Origin: Treponemataceae bacterium
GTDB taxonomy: Bacteria; Spirochaetota; Spirochaetia; Treponematales; Treponemataceae
Length of the DNA stretch: 33,523 nt
Assembly: GCA_024402455.1 (NCBI GenBank)
Contig: JAKSTS010000007.1
Location: forward strand, 1-33,523
Reading direction: 5' to 3'
The notes beneath the pieces are model-generated. The model was given only the letters and a program-made list of their open reading frames with translations. It was not told the origin of the DNA and did no database searches. How positions within the stretch are numbered: position 1 is the first letter of the stretch; every line of letters starts with the position of its first letter. Of this stretch, positions 15,945 through 24,511 are shown one piece after another. The position numbers and the translations under genes are program-made.

Positions 15945-17573
15945 CTACAGGAATTTTTTATAGCGTTTTTCTACATCTTTTATCAGCTTATATTCAATTG
16001 AATCAACAAGTGCAAGCCAAGACGCTTCAACAATGTCAGTTGAAACACCAACTGTTATCCACGATTCAACACAGTCAGAACTTTCAATCAAAACACGGAC
16101 TTTTGAAGCAGTTGCACTGTGTGAATCTAAAACCCTTACTTTATAGTCTGTAAGGCGGATCTGCGAAACATTCGGATAAAACCGTTCAAGCGCCTTTCGA
16201 AGGGCCGTATCAAGTGCATGCACAGGACCGGAACCTTCGCCAGCAGTTATTTCAATCTGATTATCAACTTCAATTTTTAACTGCGCAAACGAGCATGTTT
16301 CTTCATTGTACATTGGCTGTTCGCCCATTGTCTTGTAATAATGCAGTTTGAAAAACGGCTGATATTTGCCTATTATTTTGCGCACCAGAAGTTCAAAGCT
16401 GCCGTCTGCACCTTCAAATTTATAGCCGTCGTGTTCAAGCTGTTTGACTTTTGCAACAATTTCTGCAACAACAGGCGAACTTTTTGTAATTTCAGAATCA
16501 AATTTGCGGATTTTTTCTATTATAAGAGAACGTCCTGCAACTTCGCTCATCAAAAAAACCCTTTCATTGCCGACTGTTTCAGGCGGAATATGCTCATATG
16601 CAAACGGGTCTTTTGTAACGGCATCAATATGCATGCCGGCTTTATGCGCAAACGCATTAGCACCAACATAAGGCATGCTGTTGTCAAGATTTACGTTTGC
16701 AATTTCTGCAATGCGGCGCACTGTCGGCGTAAGCTCCGCCATTTTGCCTTCTGGCAGACATTTTAACCCGCATTTCAATTCCAGGTCAGCCACAACAGTC
16801 GACAGGTTTGCATTTCCGGTGCGTTCGCCAAAACCGAGCATTACACCCTGAACAAGCGTTGCACCACCTTCTACAGCCATAAGCGTATTTGCAACCGCAA
16901 GGCCGCAGTCATTATGCGTGTGTATGCCAATCTGAATTAATGGAACAGATTTTGACCGGCAGAATTTCTCTATATGAGCTTTTACTTCTTTTGTTATTTC
17001 AAGAACTTTTAGCGGCATTGAGCCGCCTTTTGTATCGCACAAAGTAATTGTCGAAGCACCGCCAAGAACAGCCGCTTCAAGTGTTTTTAATGCATAAGCT
17101 TTATTGGCAGCCCAGCCTGCAAAAAAATGTTCTGCATCAAAATGAACAGTTTTTCCAGCTTTTGACAGATAAGACACAGTGTCTTCTATCATATCAAGAT
17201 TTTCTTCAACCGTTGCTTTTAAAATCTCGGTTACCTGAAAATCCCATGATTTGCCAAAAATTACGATATGTTCTGTTCCAGCAGACAAAAGACTTTGAAG
17301 CTGCCTGTCTTCCTGAGGTTTCAAATCTTTGCGCCGTGTCGAACCAAAAGCCGCAATTTTTGAATGCTGCAAATCAAGTTTCTGTGCAAGCTGAAAAAAT
17401 TCAAGGTCTTTTGGATTTGAATCCGGATTGCCGGCTTCAATTAAATCAATGCCGAGAGCATCTAAAGTCTGCACAATATGAATTTTATCCTGAACCGAAA
17501 AACTAATGCCTTCACCTTGCGCACCGTCACGCAATGTTGAATCAAGTATCGTTATTTTTCCAGCTTCATTCAT
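15945..17573 (-). CDS. cimA: (R)-citramalate synthase
   Basis: DRE-TIM aldolase-type enzyme (542 aa) that condenses acetyl-CoA with pyruvate, starting threonine-independent isoleucine synthesis. Start set at ATG 17573, eight bases after GGAGG. Motifs: STLRDGAQGEGISFS (metal and substrate binding), EAGNPDSNPKD, IGIHTHNDCGLAVANTL (metal HxH), GFGERTGNANLSTVVADL. The C-terminal ~140 residues are the LeuA-type allosteric domain (AQLKIEVDNQIEITAGEGSGPVHALDTALRKAL). The opening STLRDGAQGEG and the length fit the Geobacter/Leptospira-type citramalate synthase (TIGR00977-like) rather than LeuA or homocitrate synthase. Feedback by isoleucine through the C-terminal domain is expected from the family. 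Confidence 0.92.
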   Translation of the reverse strand: MNEAGKITILDSTLRDGAQGEGISFSVQDKIHIVQTLDALGIDLIEAGNPDSNPKDLEFFQLAQKLDLQHSKIAAFGSTRRKDLKPQEDRQLQSLLSAGTEHIVIFGKSWDFQVTEILKATVEENLDMIEDTVSYLSKAGKTVHFDAEHFFAGWAANKAYALKTLEAAVLGGASTITLCDTKGGSMPLKVLEITKEVKAHIEKFCRSKSVPLIQIGIHTHNDCGLAVANTLMAVEGGATLVQGVMLGFGERTGNANLSTVVADLELKCGLKCLPEGKMAELTPTVRRIAEIANVNLDNSMPYVGANAFAHKAGMHIDAVTKDPFAYEHIPPETVGNERVFLMSEVAGRSLIIEKIRKFDSEITKSSPVVAEIVAKVKQLEHDGYKFEGADGSFELLVRKIIGKYQPFFKLHYYKTMGEQPMYNEETCSFAQLKIEVDNQIEITAGEGSGPVHALDTALRKALERFYPNVSQIRLTDYKVRVLDSHSATASKVRVLIESSDCVESWITVGVSTDIVEASWLALVDSIEYKLIKDVEKRYKKFL

Positions 17574-17775
17574 TGTACAAACCTCCATTTTCCTTTAATG
17601 CCCTTCACTTTTACAGCAGAAACAATCTGCATGTTCAAAATGCATCCTCAATCTTCAGCATTTTTTAAGGAATGTTTTGCTTCCGTTTGAACCATTTGAA
17701 CATTTTTCAAACAGATTGTCAACGAATTGAATTCTTATGCATTGAAACATAACCTGCACACCATTAACTGCAGCA

Positions 17776-18477
17776 TTACAAAAGTTCAGCAGAAGAAAAA
17801 CTGAAATAACTGTCCCTTCCAATTATTAAATGGTCAAGCAGGTTTATGCCCAACAAATCTGCACATTTTTTCAGTCTTTTTGTAATATCCACATCACAGT
17901 CAGAAGGTTCTGTTTTGCCAGACGGATGATTATGACATAAAATTATTGCAGCAGCATGATCTTTTAATGCATCTACAAAAACTTCGCGCGGATGAATAAG
18001 AGAACGGTTCAACGAACCGACACTTATTTCCCTTATTTTTATAATTTCATGCGCACCATTAAGACTGACGCACAGAAAATGTTCCCTTGTTTCAAGCGTA
18101 TAATGCTGAATAAGAGGAATTAAATCTTTCGGTTTGTTGATTATTGCTCCGCCATGGCCATAATTTCTTCTGCCAAGTTCAAGACATGCCATTATGGCAG
18201 CCGCCTTGCCCAAAGATATACCTTTTATGCATCTTAATTCAAAAAACAGACAGTCCGGGTCGCTTTTTGCAATGCATGCTAAAATTTCTTTTGAAAGTGT
18301 ACTAACGCTGCGGTTTTTTGAACCGGAACCAAGCACAAGCATTATCAGTTCTTCTGTCGAAGCAGATTCAATACCCTCTTTCCAAACTCTTTCGCGAATA
18401 TCAAGTTTTTTGTTCTCACAATCACAAGACAAACGTCCGATATATGAGGAGATGACGGGTTGGCTTAATGGAATCAT
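17776..18477 (-). CDS. radC: RadC-family JAB-domain protein
   Basis: A 233-residue member of the RadC/JAB metalloprotease-like family; the real biochemical role is unsettled and the link to DNA repair is historical. Start set at ATG 18477 (MIPLSQPVISSYIGR), three bases after GGAGGT. The N-terminal part includes a helix-hairpin-helix-like segment (FELRCIKGISLGKAAAIMACLELGRR). The C-terminal half carries the JAMM zinc site: HNHPSGKTEPSDCDVDITKRL (HxHPSG...D), then LLGINLLDHLIIG. Length matches the family (~225). Its start region faces the glucosaminidase lipoprotein across 88 bp. Confidence 0.93.
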   Translation of the reverse strand: MIPLSQPVISSYIGRLSCDCENKKLDIRERVWKEGIESASTEELIMLVLGSGSKNRSVSTLSKEILACIAKSDPDCLFFELRCIKGISLGKAAAIMACLELGRRNYGHGGAIINKPKDLIPLIQHYTLETREHFLCVSLNGAHEIIKIREISVGSLNRSLIHPREVFVDALKDHAAAIILCHNHPSGKTEPSDCDVDITKRLKKCADLLGINLLDHLIIGRDSYFSFSSAELL

Positions 18478-18565
18478 TATTACCTCCTGTCTATATATTG
18501 AAAATTTATTACTTTTTCCGTCATTTTTTGACAGAAATAATGTAAAACTTTTAGAGGTCTTGTTC

Positions 18566-19684
18566 ATGAAATTACGAACAGTAGTAATGTTTGTGCTGAT
18601 GGTTGCAGCTGTATCTTTGCTTACAGGCTGTAAGTCAAGCAAAAAAGTAAAAACTGCTGATGCAGAAAAAGCAGAAGCTGCAGAAACAGAAGTATTTACA
18701 GCTACCGAAGAATCTTTTGATGATACTCCGGCTCCAGAAACAGTCAGCAATGATGATTATTATTATGACGATGATACAGAAGAAGTTTTTGTTGACGTTG
18801 CAGAAAACGACTATATCTACGTTGATGACGATGAAGACTATTCAGATATTTACTCAGATTATGATAATTTCAATTATGACTTTATAGAAACAGGTTATGA
18901 CGACTCTCTGGTAAACAATGATTATTCAGATGATTATCCGGCAGAGCAAGATACAAGTACAGCACCAGTACAGGTTGCATCAACAAAACCTGTTGAAACA
19001 CCAGTTACTCCGCCTCCGGCAAACAACAATCAGATAAGCACACAAAATGCTGCAAATACAAAAAACGGCACTGTTTCGAGCGGTTCATTCTATATTGATT
19101 ACAGCAGTCCGGAATACAGCGACTACAGCGGCTATGATTATGGCGATAAATATTATAACGAAACTCTCCAGAAGTTTGGTCCTGCTTCATTTCCTTCAGA
19201 TAAGCTGATGGCAAAAGGAAGAAAGAGCGCAAAGCAGCTTTATAATTATTTTGCTTCAAAAAATCCAAACGGAGATTTGCAGCGTGCATGGATTTTAGCT
19301 CAGCTTTATGTTGAAGAATGCGCAGCAGAAGGCGTAAATTCTGACCTTGCATTCGTTCAGATGTGCCACGAAACAGGATTTTTGCGCTTTGGCAATCTTG
19401 TAACACCAGACATGAACAATTTCTGTGGTCTTGGTTCTGTTTCAAAAGCAAACCCGGGTCACCGTTTTGCAACAGACCGCGAAGGAGTTCGCGCTCATGT
19501 TCAGCATCTGCAGGCTTATGGTTCAACAAAGCCTCTTAACAATACATTGATTGACCCGCGCTACAAATATGTTCAGCCAAGAGGAAAAGCACAGACTCTG
19601 GCAGGCCTTACAGGTACATGGGCAGCAGACAAAAACTACGACCGCAAAATATATTCATTCATGAAAGAACTTGCACATTTCTAA
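18566..19684 (+). CDS. Lipoprotein with glucosaminidase domain (peptidoglycan hydrolase)
   Basis: A 372-aa predicted lipoprotein. The start ATG 18566 follows TTAGAGG. Signal peptide MKLRTVVMFVLMVAAVSLLTGC, lipobox LLTGC (Cys22). Residues ~55-135 are a strikingly acidic, Asp/Tyr-rich linker (DDYYYDDDTEEVF, YVDDDEDYSDIYSDYDNFNYD), then a Thr/Pro/Asn-rich spacer and another Tyr-rich piece. The C-terminal ~160 residues match the mannosyl-glycoprotein endo-β-N-acetylglucosaminidase family: AFVQMCHETGFLRFGN with the probable catalytic Glu269, NNFCGLGSV and WAADKNYDRKIYSFMKEL. It should cleave glycan strands of peptidoglycan; the linker may span the periplasm or bind cations. A strong terminator follows. 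Confidence 0.9.
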   Translation: MKLRTVVMFVLMVAAVSLLTGCKSSKKVKTADAEKAEAAETEVFTATEESFDDTPAPETVSNDDYYYDDDTEEVFVDVAENDYIYVDDDEDYSDIYSDYDNFNYDFIETGYDDSLVNNDYSDDYPAEQDTSTAPVQVASTKPVETPVTPPPANNNQISTQNAANTKNGTVSSGSFYIDYSSPEYSDYSGYDYGDKYYNETLQKFGPASFPSDKLMAKGRKSAKQLYNYFASKNPNGDLQRAWILAQLYVEECAAEGVNSDLAFVQMCHETGFLRFGNLVTPDMNNFCGLGSVSKANPGHRFATDREGVRAHVQHLQAYGSTKPLNNTLIDPRYKYVQPRGKAQTLAGLTGTWAADKNYDRKIYSFMKELAHF

Positions 19685-19720
19685 TTTTTGCCAGACGGCA
19701 GTAAATTGAAAATGAAATTC

Positions 19721-19755
19721 AAAGTCCTCTGGATAAAACCAGAGGACTTTTTTTT
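19721..19755 (+). terminator. Rho-independent terminator after the glucosaminidase lipoprotein gene
   Basis: Perfect 12-bp stem AAAGTCCTCTGG / CCAGAGGACTTT, 6-nt loop ATAAAA, followed directly by more Ts. Textbook form, 36 bp after the stop. Confidence 0.95.
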
Positions 19756-20126
19756 GTCTATGCAGAAAATTACACTCTGTCAATTTCAGAAATGTACATT
19801 GATTCGTACAAAAGGGTTCTTACGCCATTTTATTCACATAAAAAAAGATGAAATTCGCCTGCGATGCCTTCTGAGAAAAAAACACTGCACCAATGCACTA
19901 TGCTAGAGTCCGTTTTTCATTATACATTCACAGCATAAAATTCACTTAAAAGGTTCAAGCCGCATTTTCAAAAAATGTGTGCAGTTGCAGATTAAAGAAT
20001 AAGACAGCAGTCTTTTAAGCAGATGCAATTTCTGCAGAACACGCAAAAGCAAAAAACCGACAGAGACCTAAAAATTAATTTAGCCGTTTTTTAAGTGCAT
20101 TAAGTATTAAAACTTTTTTTTGACAG
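19756..20126. other. AT-rich intergenic region without recognised features
   Basis: About 370 bp between the terminator and the ABC exporter promoter. A 72-codon frame partly covers its start but has no start signal or family look and runs through the terminator. I see no RNA gene. Confidence 0.5.
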
Positions 20127-20135
20127 TGTTATACT
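20127..20135 (+). promoter_or_regulatory. Extended -10 element, probably leaderless ABC exporter transcript
   Basis: TGTTATACT (TGn + TATACT) ends seven bases before the ATG at 20143; the intervening CCGAAAC has no Shine-Dalgarno. A TTGACA at 20120-20125 is too close to be the -35 of this -10. RNA would begin at about 20141-20143. Confidence 0.55.
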
Positions 20136-20142
20136 CCGAAAC

Positions 20143-21900
20143 ATGAATCAAAAACATAACAATCAAATTGATTTTAATGCAAAACCGCTCAAAATTTTCT
20201 TAAGCTATTATAAACCGCATCTTCCGCTTTTTATTCTGGACATGATTTGTGCAGTAATAATTGCTGCCATAGACGTTGCTTTTCCAATGATTACAAAACT
20301 GATTCTAGACACAATCATTCCGGGAAGAAACCTTAATCTTTTTTTTATCTTGATTGCAGCAATGCTTGCAGGTTACGGCTTCCGCTGGGTCTGCAACTGG
20401 TTTGTCGGATATTGGGGTCACATTTTTGGCAACCGCGTCGAACAAGACATGCGCCGTGACGTATTCAACCATCTTGAAAAACAGTCTTTCAGCTTTTTCG
20501 ATTCGCACCGCACAGGAAAATTAATGGCGAATGCAACTTCTGACCTTTTTGAAATTACAGAACTTGCACACCATGGACCGGAAGATTTTTTTATTGCTGT
20601 TTTGACACTGCTCGGCTCTTCTGTTCTGCTTATAACAATACGCTGGGAACTTGCGCTTGTTGTTTTTATTGCACTGCCGCTTTTTCTTGCACTCACTATT
20701 TTTTCAAGACGCAAATTTGCTTCAACTTCAAAAGATGTAAAAGACAAAACAGCGCAAATCAATGCCGAACTTGAATCAAGCATTTCCGGCATTCGTGTTA
20801 CTCAAAGTTTTACAAACGAACCTTTTGAAATTGAACATTTTGCAAAAACAAATAAAGAATATGGCGCTTCAAAAGAATTCCGCTTTAAATGCATGGCAAC
20901 TTTTCATTCAAATATTGAATTCTGCAACAACATTTTAAGCCTTATAGTTCTTGCCCTCGGCGGTTATTTCATCATGCAACATAAAATGCAGCTTTCAGAT
21001 ATCGATGCAGCAAATCTTTATATTGCAAGCTTTACAAGACCAATCCGGCAGCTGACTAATCTTGTTGAACAGTTTACAACCGGAATGGCTGGATTTTACC
21101 GTTTTTTAGACATAATGCGCACACACACCGAAATTTCAGATTTGCCTGACGCCGTTAACTTAGAGCAGGTTCACGGGAACATTGAATTTCAACATGTCTG
21201 TTTTTCTTACACAAAAGATTTTCCGGTTCTTCAAAATGTAAATCTCTCAATAAAAGCCGGACAAAAATATGCACTTGTCGGTTCCTCTGGCGGAGGAAAA
21301 ACCACAATCTGCAATCTCATTCCACGCTTTTACGAATACACAAGCGGAAAAATTCTGCTGGATAACAAAGACATTAAAAGCATTAAACTGTCGTCGCTCC
21401 GTTCAAAGATTGGAATTGTTCAGCAGGATGTTTTTCTTTTTGCAGGCAGTGTAAAACAAAACATTGCCTACGGCAAACCGGATGCAACAGACGAAGAAAT
21501 TGTAGAAGCAGCTAAAAAGGCAGAAATTCACGAAGATATCTTAAAAATGCCAAACGGATATGACACAATTGTTGGAGAACGCGGAATTAAATTAAGCGGC
21601 GGTCAAAAACAGCGCGTAAGCATTGCCAGATGTTTTCTGAAAAATCCGCCGATTTTAATATTGGACGAAGCTACAAGCGCGCTTGATTCTGCAACCGAAA
21701 TTAAAATTCAGACTGCATTTGATAAACTTGCAACAGGCCGCACAACAATCGTCATTGCACACCGCCTTTCTACAATTAAAAATGCAGACCAGATTGCAGT
21801 TGTTGACGAAAAAGGTATCGTTGAAACAGGCACCCACAATCAGCTTATGCAGCAAAAAGGTGAATATTTCAATTTGCAGCAGACACAGGGAAAAATCTGA
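20143..21900 (+). CDS. MsbA-like ABC exporter, fused permease and ATPase
   Basis: A 585-aa half-transporter expected to work as a dimer in the inner membrane. The N-terminal ~320 residues contain six hydrophobic segments (LFILDMICAVIIAAIDVAFPM, LFFILIAAMLAGYGF, FFIAVLTLLGSSVLLI, LALVVFIALPLFLAL and others) of ABC_membrane type. The C-terminal ABC domain has Walker A GSSGGGKTT, Q-loop GIVQQDVFLFAGSV, signature LSGGQKQRVSIARCFL, Walker B ILILDEATSALD and H-loop IVIAHRLSTI, all intact. Possible cargo includes lipids, peptides or drugs; sequence alone does not decide. It stands alone, between a terminator and a convergent HAD gene. Confidence 0.92.
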   Translation: MNQKHNNQIDFNAKPLKIFLSYYKPHLPLFILDMICAVIIAAIDVAFPMITKLILDTIIPGRNLNLFFILIAAMLAGYGFRWVCNWFVGYWGHIFGNRVEQDMRRDVFNHLEKQSFSFFDSHRTGKLMANATSDLFEITELAHHGPEDFFIAVLTLLGSSVLLITIRWELALVVFIALPLFLALTIFSRRKFASTSKDVKDKTAQINAELESSISGIRVTQSFTNEPFEIEHFAKTNKEYGASKEFRFKCMATFHSNIEFCNNILSLIVLALGGYFIMQHKMQLSDIDAANLYIASFTRPIRQLTNLVEQFTTGMAGFYRFLDIMRTHTEISDLPDAVNLEQVHGNIEFQHVCFSYTKDFPVLQNVNLSIKAGQKYALVGSSGGGKTTICNLIPRFYEYTSGKILLDNKDIKSIKLSSLRSKIGIVQQDVFLFAGSVKQNIAYGKPDATDEEIVEAAKKAEIHEDILKMPNGYDTIVGERGIKLSGGQKQRVSIARCFLKNPPILILDEATSALDSATEIKIQTAFDKLATGRTTIVIAHRLSTIKNADQIAVVDEKGIVETGTHNQLMQQKGEYFNLQQTQGKI

Positions 21901-21962
21901 TTTTCAAATTGTCATATGACTTTGCCAAAATCATAACTTTTACGCATCGTAAAGGCAATGCA

Positions 21963-22004
21963 GCTGTTTTAAAGTTCACTTTGCTGCACGCTGTTTAAAA
22001 CAGC
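21963..22004. terminator. Possible bidirectional terminator, ABC exporter / HAD
   Basis: Arms GCTGTTTTAAA (21963-21973) and TTTAAAACAGC (21994-22004) are perfect 11-bp complements around a 20-nt loop that can itself pair as GCTGTTT/AAACAGC. It lies between two convergent genes. T-runs are poor on both sides, so efficiency is doubtful. Confidence 0.4.
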
Positions 22005-22059
22005 ATGAAAAATATAAAATTATCTGCAGATACATGCCAAAGAGAAAAATTTTTAGCTT

Positions 22060-22707
22060 CTATAAAAATTTTTCAAGTTCAGTTACAGATTCGCAGATAA
22101 AATCTGCATTGCAGGCTTGCATTTCTTCAAGATTTCCAAAACCCCACAAAATTCCGCAGGCTTTAAGTCCTGCCTCATGTGCACCATTTATATCATAAGA
22201 GCGGTCACCAATCATCAAAACCGAATCTTTATCTTCAATGTGATTTTCAGAGAGAACATAATTTATGACATCAACTTTTGTGATGCGGTCTTTTTCTGCC
22301 ATGTCTGCACCGCCGACAAAATCAAAACTGTCTAAAAGATTAAGGCTCTCTAGAATCTGCTTTGTAAAAAGTTCAGGTTTGCTTGTTGCAACAAAAATCT
22401 TTTTGCCTTTCTGGCGGGCTTTTTTTATAAAATCAAAAATACCGTCATAAGGCTTTACTTCAAACATTCCTTTTTTTGCATAATATTCACGATAAATTTT
22501 TATTGCATTTGGAACTTCGCTTTCGGGCAAATTAAAAATCGTAGTAAAACTTTCCTGCAAAGAAGGTCCAATCATTCTGGCAAAAACTTTTTCATCTGCA
22601 TCAAGTTTATAAAAATCAGCAACTTTCTGCATGGAATGAAAAATTCCCTGAGATGTATCAAATAAAGTTCCGTCAAAATCAAAAAGCAAATTACTAAAAT
22701 TATTCAT
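22060..22707 (-). CDS. HAD-superfamily phosphatase, phosphoglycolate-phosphatase-like
   Basis: A 215-residue cytosolic haloacid dehalogenase hydrolase. Motif I is FDFDGTLFDTSQG with the nucleophile Asp and acid/base Asp; a helical C1 cap follows (FARMIGPSLQESFTTIF); motif II is IFVATSKPE; motif III Lys is probably in the DRITKVDVIN region; motif IV is VLMIGDRSYDINGAHEAGL. GIxWGFG near the end is typical of Gph/YjjG-like enzymes. Its substrate is likely a small phosphate ester such as phosphoglycolate or a nucleotide, but this cannot be decided. The start has no Shine-Dalgarno and lies seven bases after an extended -10 element. Confidence 0.88.
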   Translation of the reverse strand: MNNFSNLLFDFDGTLFDTSQGIFHSMQKVADFYKLDADEKVFARMIGPSLQESFTTIFNLPESEVPNAIKIYREYYAKKGMFEVKPYDGIFDFIKKARQKGKKIFVATSKPELFTKQILESLNLLDSFDFVGGADMAEKDRITKVDVINYVLSENHIEDKDSVLMIGDRSYDINGAHEAGLKACGILWGFGNLEEMQACNADFICESVTELEKFL

Positions 22708-22714
22708 AAACAGA

Positions 22715-22723
22715 AATGTATCA
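22715..22723 (-). promoter_or_regulatory. Extended -10 element, probably leaderless HAD transcript
   Basis: On the minus strand TGATACATT (TGn + TACATT) is followed by seven bases (TCTGTTT) and then the ATG at 22707. No Shine-Dalgarno is present. Same layout as at 13632, 14218 and 20127. Confidence 0.5.
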
Positions 22724-22829
22724 TATTTTCAGCTTAAAAATAAGACCGCTGCAAAACTTTATGCTGCAGATAAAAAAAGAGAAAACACAGCTTTTGCAGC
22801 TGCATTTCCTCTTTGATTTTTAACCAGAA

Positions 22830-24215
22830 TTAATGTTCATTTCCCGGAAACTGCGGAATGCCGTCAAAACCTTTTTTAAGGTCTGCATCGGTTGGAACAC
22901 AATCGCTCATTTTACCGTCATTAAACTGTTCATAAGCTTTCATGTCAAAATAACCTGTTCCTGTAAGACCAAAAACAATGTTTTTTTCTTCGCCGGTTTC
23001 TTTGCATTTCAAGGCTTCATCAATTGCCGCTTTTATTGCATGGCTGCTTTCTGGCGCAGGCAGAATGCCTTCTACACGTGCAAAAAACTCCGCAGCTTTG
23101 AACACTTCGATCTGTTCAACGGAACGGGCTTCAATAAGGCCTTCGTCATACAATTCGCTTAAAATTGCGCTCATTCCATGATATCTTAATCCACCGGCAT
23201 GGTTTGCAGATGGAATAAAACCGCTGCCCAATGTGTACATTTTTGCCATCGGACACACTTTGCCTGTGTCACAGAAATCATACAGAAATTTTCCGCGTGT
23301 AAGGCTCGGGCAGCTTGCCGGTTCAACTGCAATAAACTGATAATCTTTTTCTCCGCGCAGTTTTTCACCCATAAACGGACTTATCAAGCCGCCAAGATTT
23401 GAACCGCCGCCAGCACAGCCGATTATTATGTCAGCTTTTATGCCGTATTTTTCAAGTGCAGTTTTTGTTTCAAGCCCAATTACACTCTGATGTAAAAGCA
23501 CCTGATTCAGAACAGAACCCAAAACATAGCGGTATCCTTCATGCGTAACTGCATGTTCAACAGCTTCAGAAATTGCACACCCTAAACTGCCTGTAGTTCC
23601 AGGAAATTCCGCATTGATTTTGCGACCAACTTCAGTTTCCATTGAAGGCGACGGAATTGCCTTTGCGCCATATGTACGGATAACTTCGCGACGGAAAGGC
23701 TTCTGCTCATATGAACATTTAACCATGTACACAACACAATCAAGATCAAAATATGAACACGACATTGAAAGTGCTGTGCCCCACTGACCTGCCCCGGTTT
23801 CTGTTGTTACGCCTTTTAAGCCCTGTTTTTTGGCATAATAAGCCTGTGCAATTGCAGAATTAAGCTTATGGCTGCCAGATGTATTGTTGCCTTCAAACTT
23901 GTAGTAAATGTGCGCAGGTGTCCCAAGTTTTTTCTCAAGAAAATATGCACGCACAAGCGGAGACGGTCTGTACATTTTATAGAAATTGCGGATTTCTTCA
24001 GGAATTTCTATAAAACGGTCTGTATCATTCAATTCCTGCTTGACAAGTTCAGTACAAAACACTGTTTCGAGATCTTTTGCCGTACACGGTTTAAGCGTTG
24101 CAGGATTCAAAAGAGGTGCCGGTTTTTTCTTCATGTCGGCACGGACATTATACCAGGAAGCCGGCATCTCCTTTTCTTCAAGATAGATTTTGTAAGGAAT
24201 TTCTTTCTTTGCCAT
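22830..24215 (-). CDS. TrpB2-type tryptophan synthase beta-like PLP enzyme
   Basis: Fold-type II PLP enzyme (461 aa) of the TrpB2 subclass, which is longer than TrpB1 (~400) and lacks the usual TrpA interface. The PLP Lys117 is in EGNNTSGSHKLNSA; the phosphate-binding loop is GCAGGGSNLGG; TGAGQWGTALS carries the catalytic-Glu region. ADMKKKPAPLLNPATLKPCT at the N-terminus and ILPAPESSHAIKAAIDEA near the end are typical of this subclass. TrpB2 enzymes join indole and serine; with no trpA beside it, indole salvage or serine deamination are possible roles. Start ATG 24215 follows GGAGG by six bases. It has a near-consensus promoter overlapped by a long palindrome. Confidence 0.93.
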   Translation of the reverse strand: MAKKEIPYKIYLEEKEMPASWYNVRADMKKKPAPLLNPATLKPCTAKDLETVFCTELVKQELNDTDRFIEIPEEIRNFYKMYRPSPLVRAYFLEKKLGTPAHIYYKFEGNNTSGSHKLNSAIAQAYYAKKQGLKGVTTETGAGQWGTALSMSCSYFDLDCVVYMVKCSYEQKPFRREVIRTYGAKAIPSPSMETEVGRKINAEFPGTTGSLGCAISEAVEHAVTHEGYRYVLGSVLNQVLLHQSVIGLETKTALEKYGIKADIIIGCAGGGSNLGGLISPFMGEKLRGEKDYQFIAVEPASCPSLTRGKFLYDFCDTGKVCPMAKMYTLGSGFIPSANHAGGLRYHGMSAILSELYDEGLIEARSVEQIEVFKAAEFFARVEGILPAPESSHAIKAAIDEALKCKETGEEKNIVFGLTGTGYFDMKAYEQFNDGKMSDCVPTDADLKKGFDGIPQFPGNEH

Positions 24216-24258
24216 AATTAACCTCCAGGCATAATTCTAAAAGTGAAGCCTTGAGCAA

Positions 24259-24292
24259 GCTTCTATTAAAAGTATTTACTTTTAATAGAAGC
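24259..24292. promoter_or_regulatory. Perfect 15-bp-arm palindrome at the TrpB2 transcription start (candidate operator)
   Basis: Arms GCTTCTATTAAAAGT and ACTTTTAATAGAAGC are exact complements around ATTT. It begins one base downstream of the -10 box and spans the predicted start site, the usual place of a repressor site. As RNA it would still fold, and its GAAGC end could pair instead with GCTTC 9 nt further on, so RNA control is an alternative. No T-run follows on the minus strand. Confidence 0.7.
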
Positions 24293-24322
24293 AATATAAC
24301 TATAAATAGTAATTATTGTCAA
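24293..24322 (-). promoter_or_regulatory. σ70-type promoter of the TrpB2 gene
   Basis: On the minus strand TTGACA (24322-24317), 18-bp spacer, TATATT (24298-24293). Predicted start about 24286, about 70 bases before the ATG. One of the two best matches to consensus in the window. Confidence 0.7.
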
Positions 24323-24416
24323 TAGTAATTTTTTGATTTTTTTATGAAATTTTCAAATGAATTCGATTTTTTTAACAAGAAAATGTTTTTATTCAGTTTT
24401 GCAGATTAAGTTTTAC

Positions 24417-24467
24417 AAAAAAAATGTCTGCTTCTCTTTTTCTCTGCAGAAGAAAAGAGAAACAGAC
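24417..24467 (-). terminator. Rho-independent terminator after pyrH
   Basis: On the minus strand GTCTG and CAGAC close a long hairpin with an inner 9-bp stem (TTCTCTTTT/AAAAGAGAA on the plus strand), followed by ATTTTTTTT. It lies 45 bp after the pyrH stop. Confidence 0.85.
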
Positions 24468-24511
24468 TTTAAAATTATTGAAACGCTACAGATTTTTCAG
24501 ACTCAAATCAA

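Noticed and set aside
17574..17775. Possible isoleucine leader peptide or T-box before cimA or after radC
   Set aside because: No run of Ile/Leu/Val codons, no T-box consensus, and no terminator-antiterminator pair found; the region is on the 5' side of cimA but shows only a good Shine-Dalgarno.
19688..19906. 72-codon plus-strand frame after the glucosaminidase lipoprotein gene
   Set aside because: It runs straight through a textbook terminator and has no start signal.
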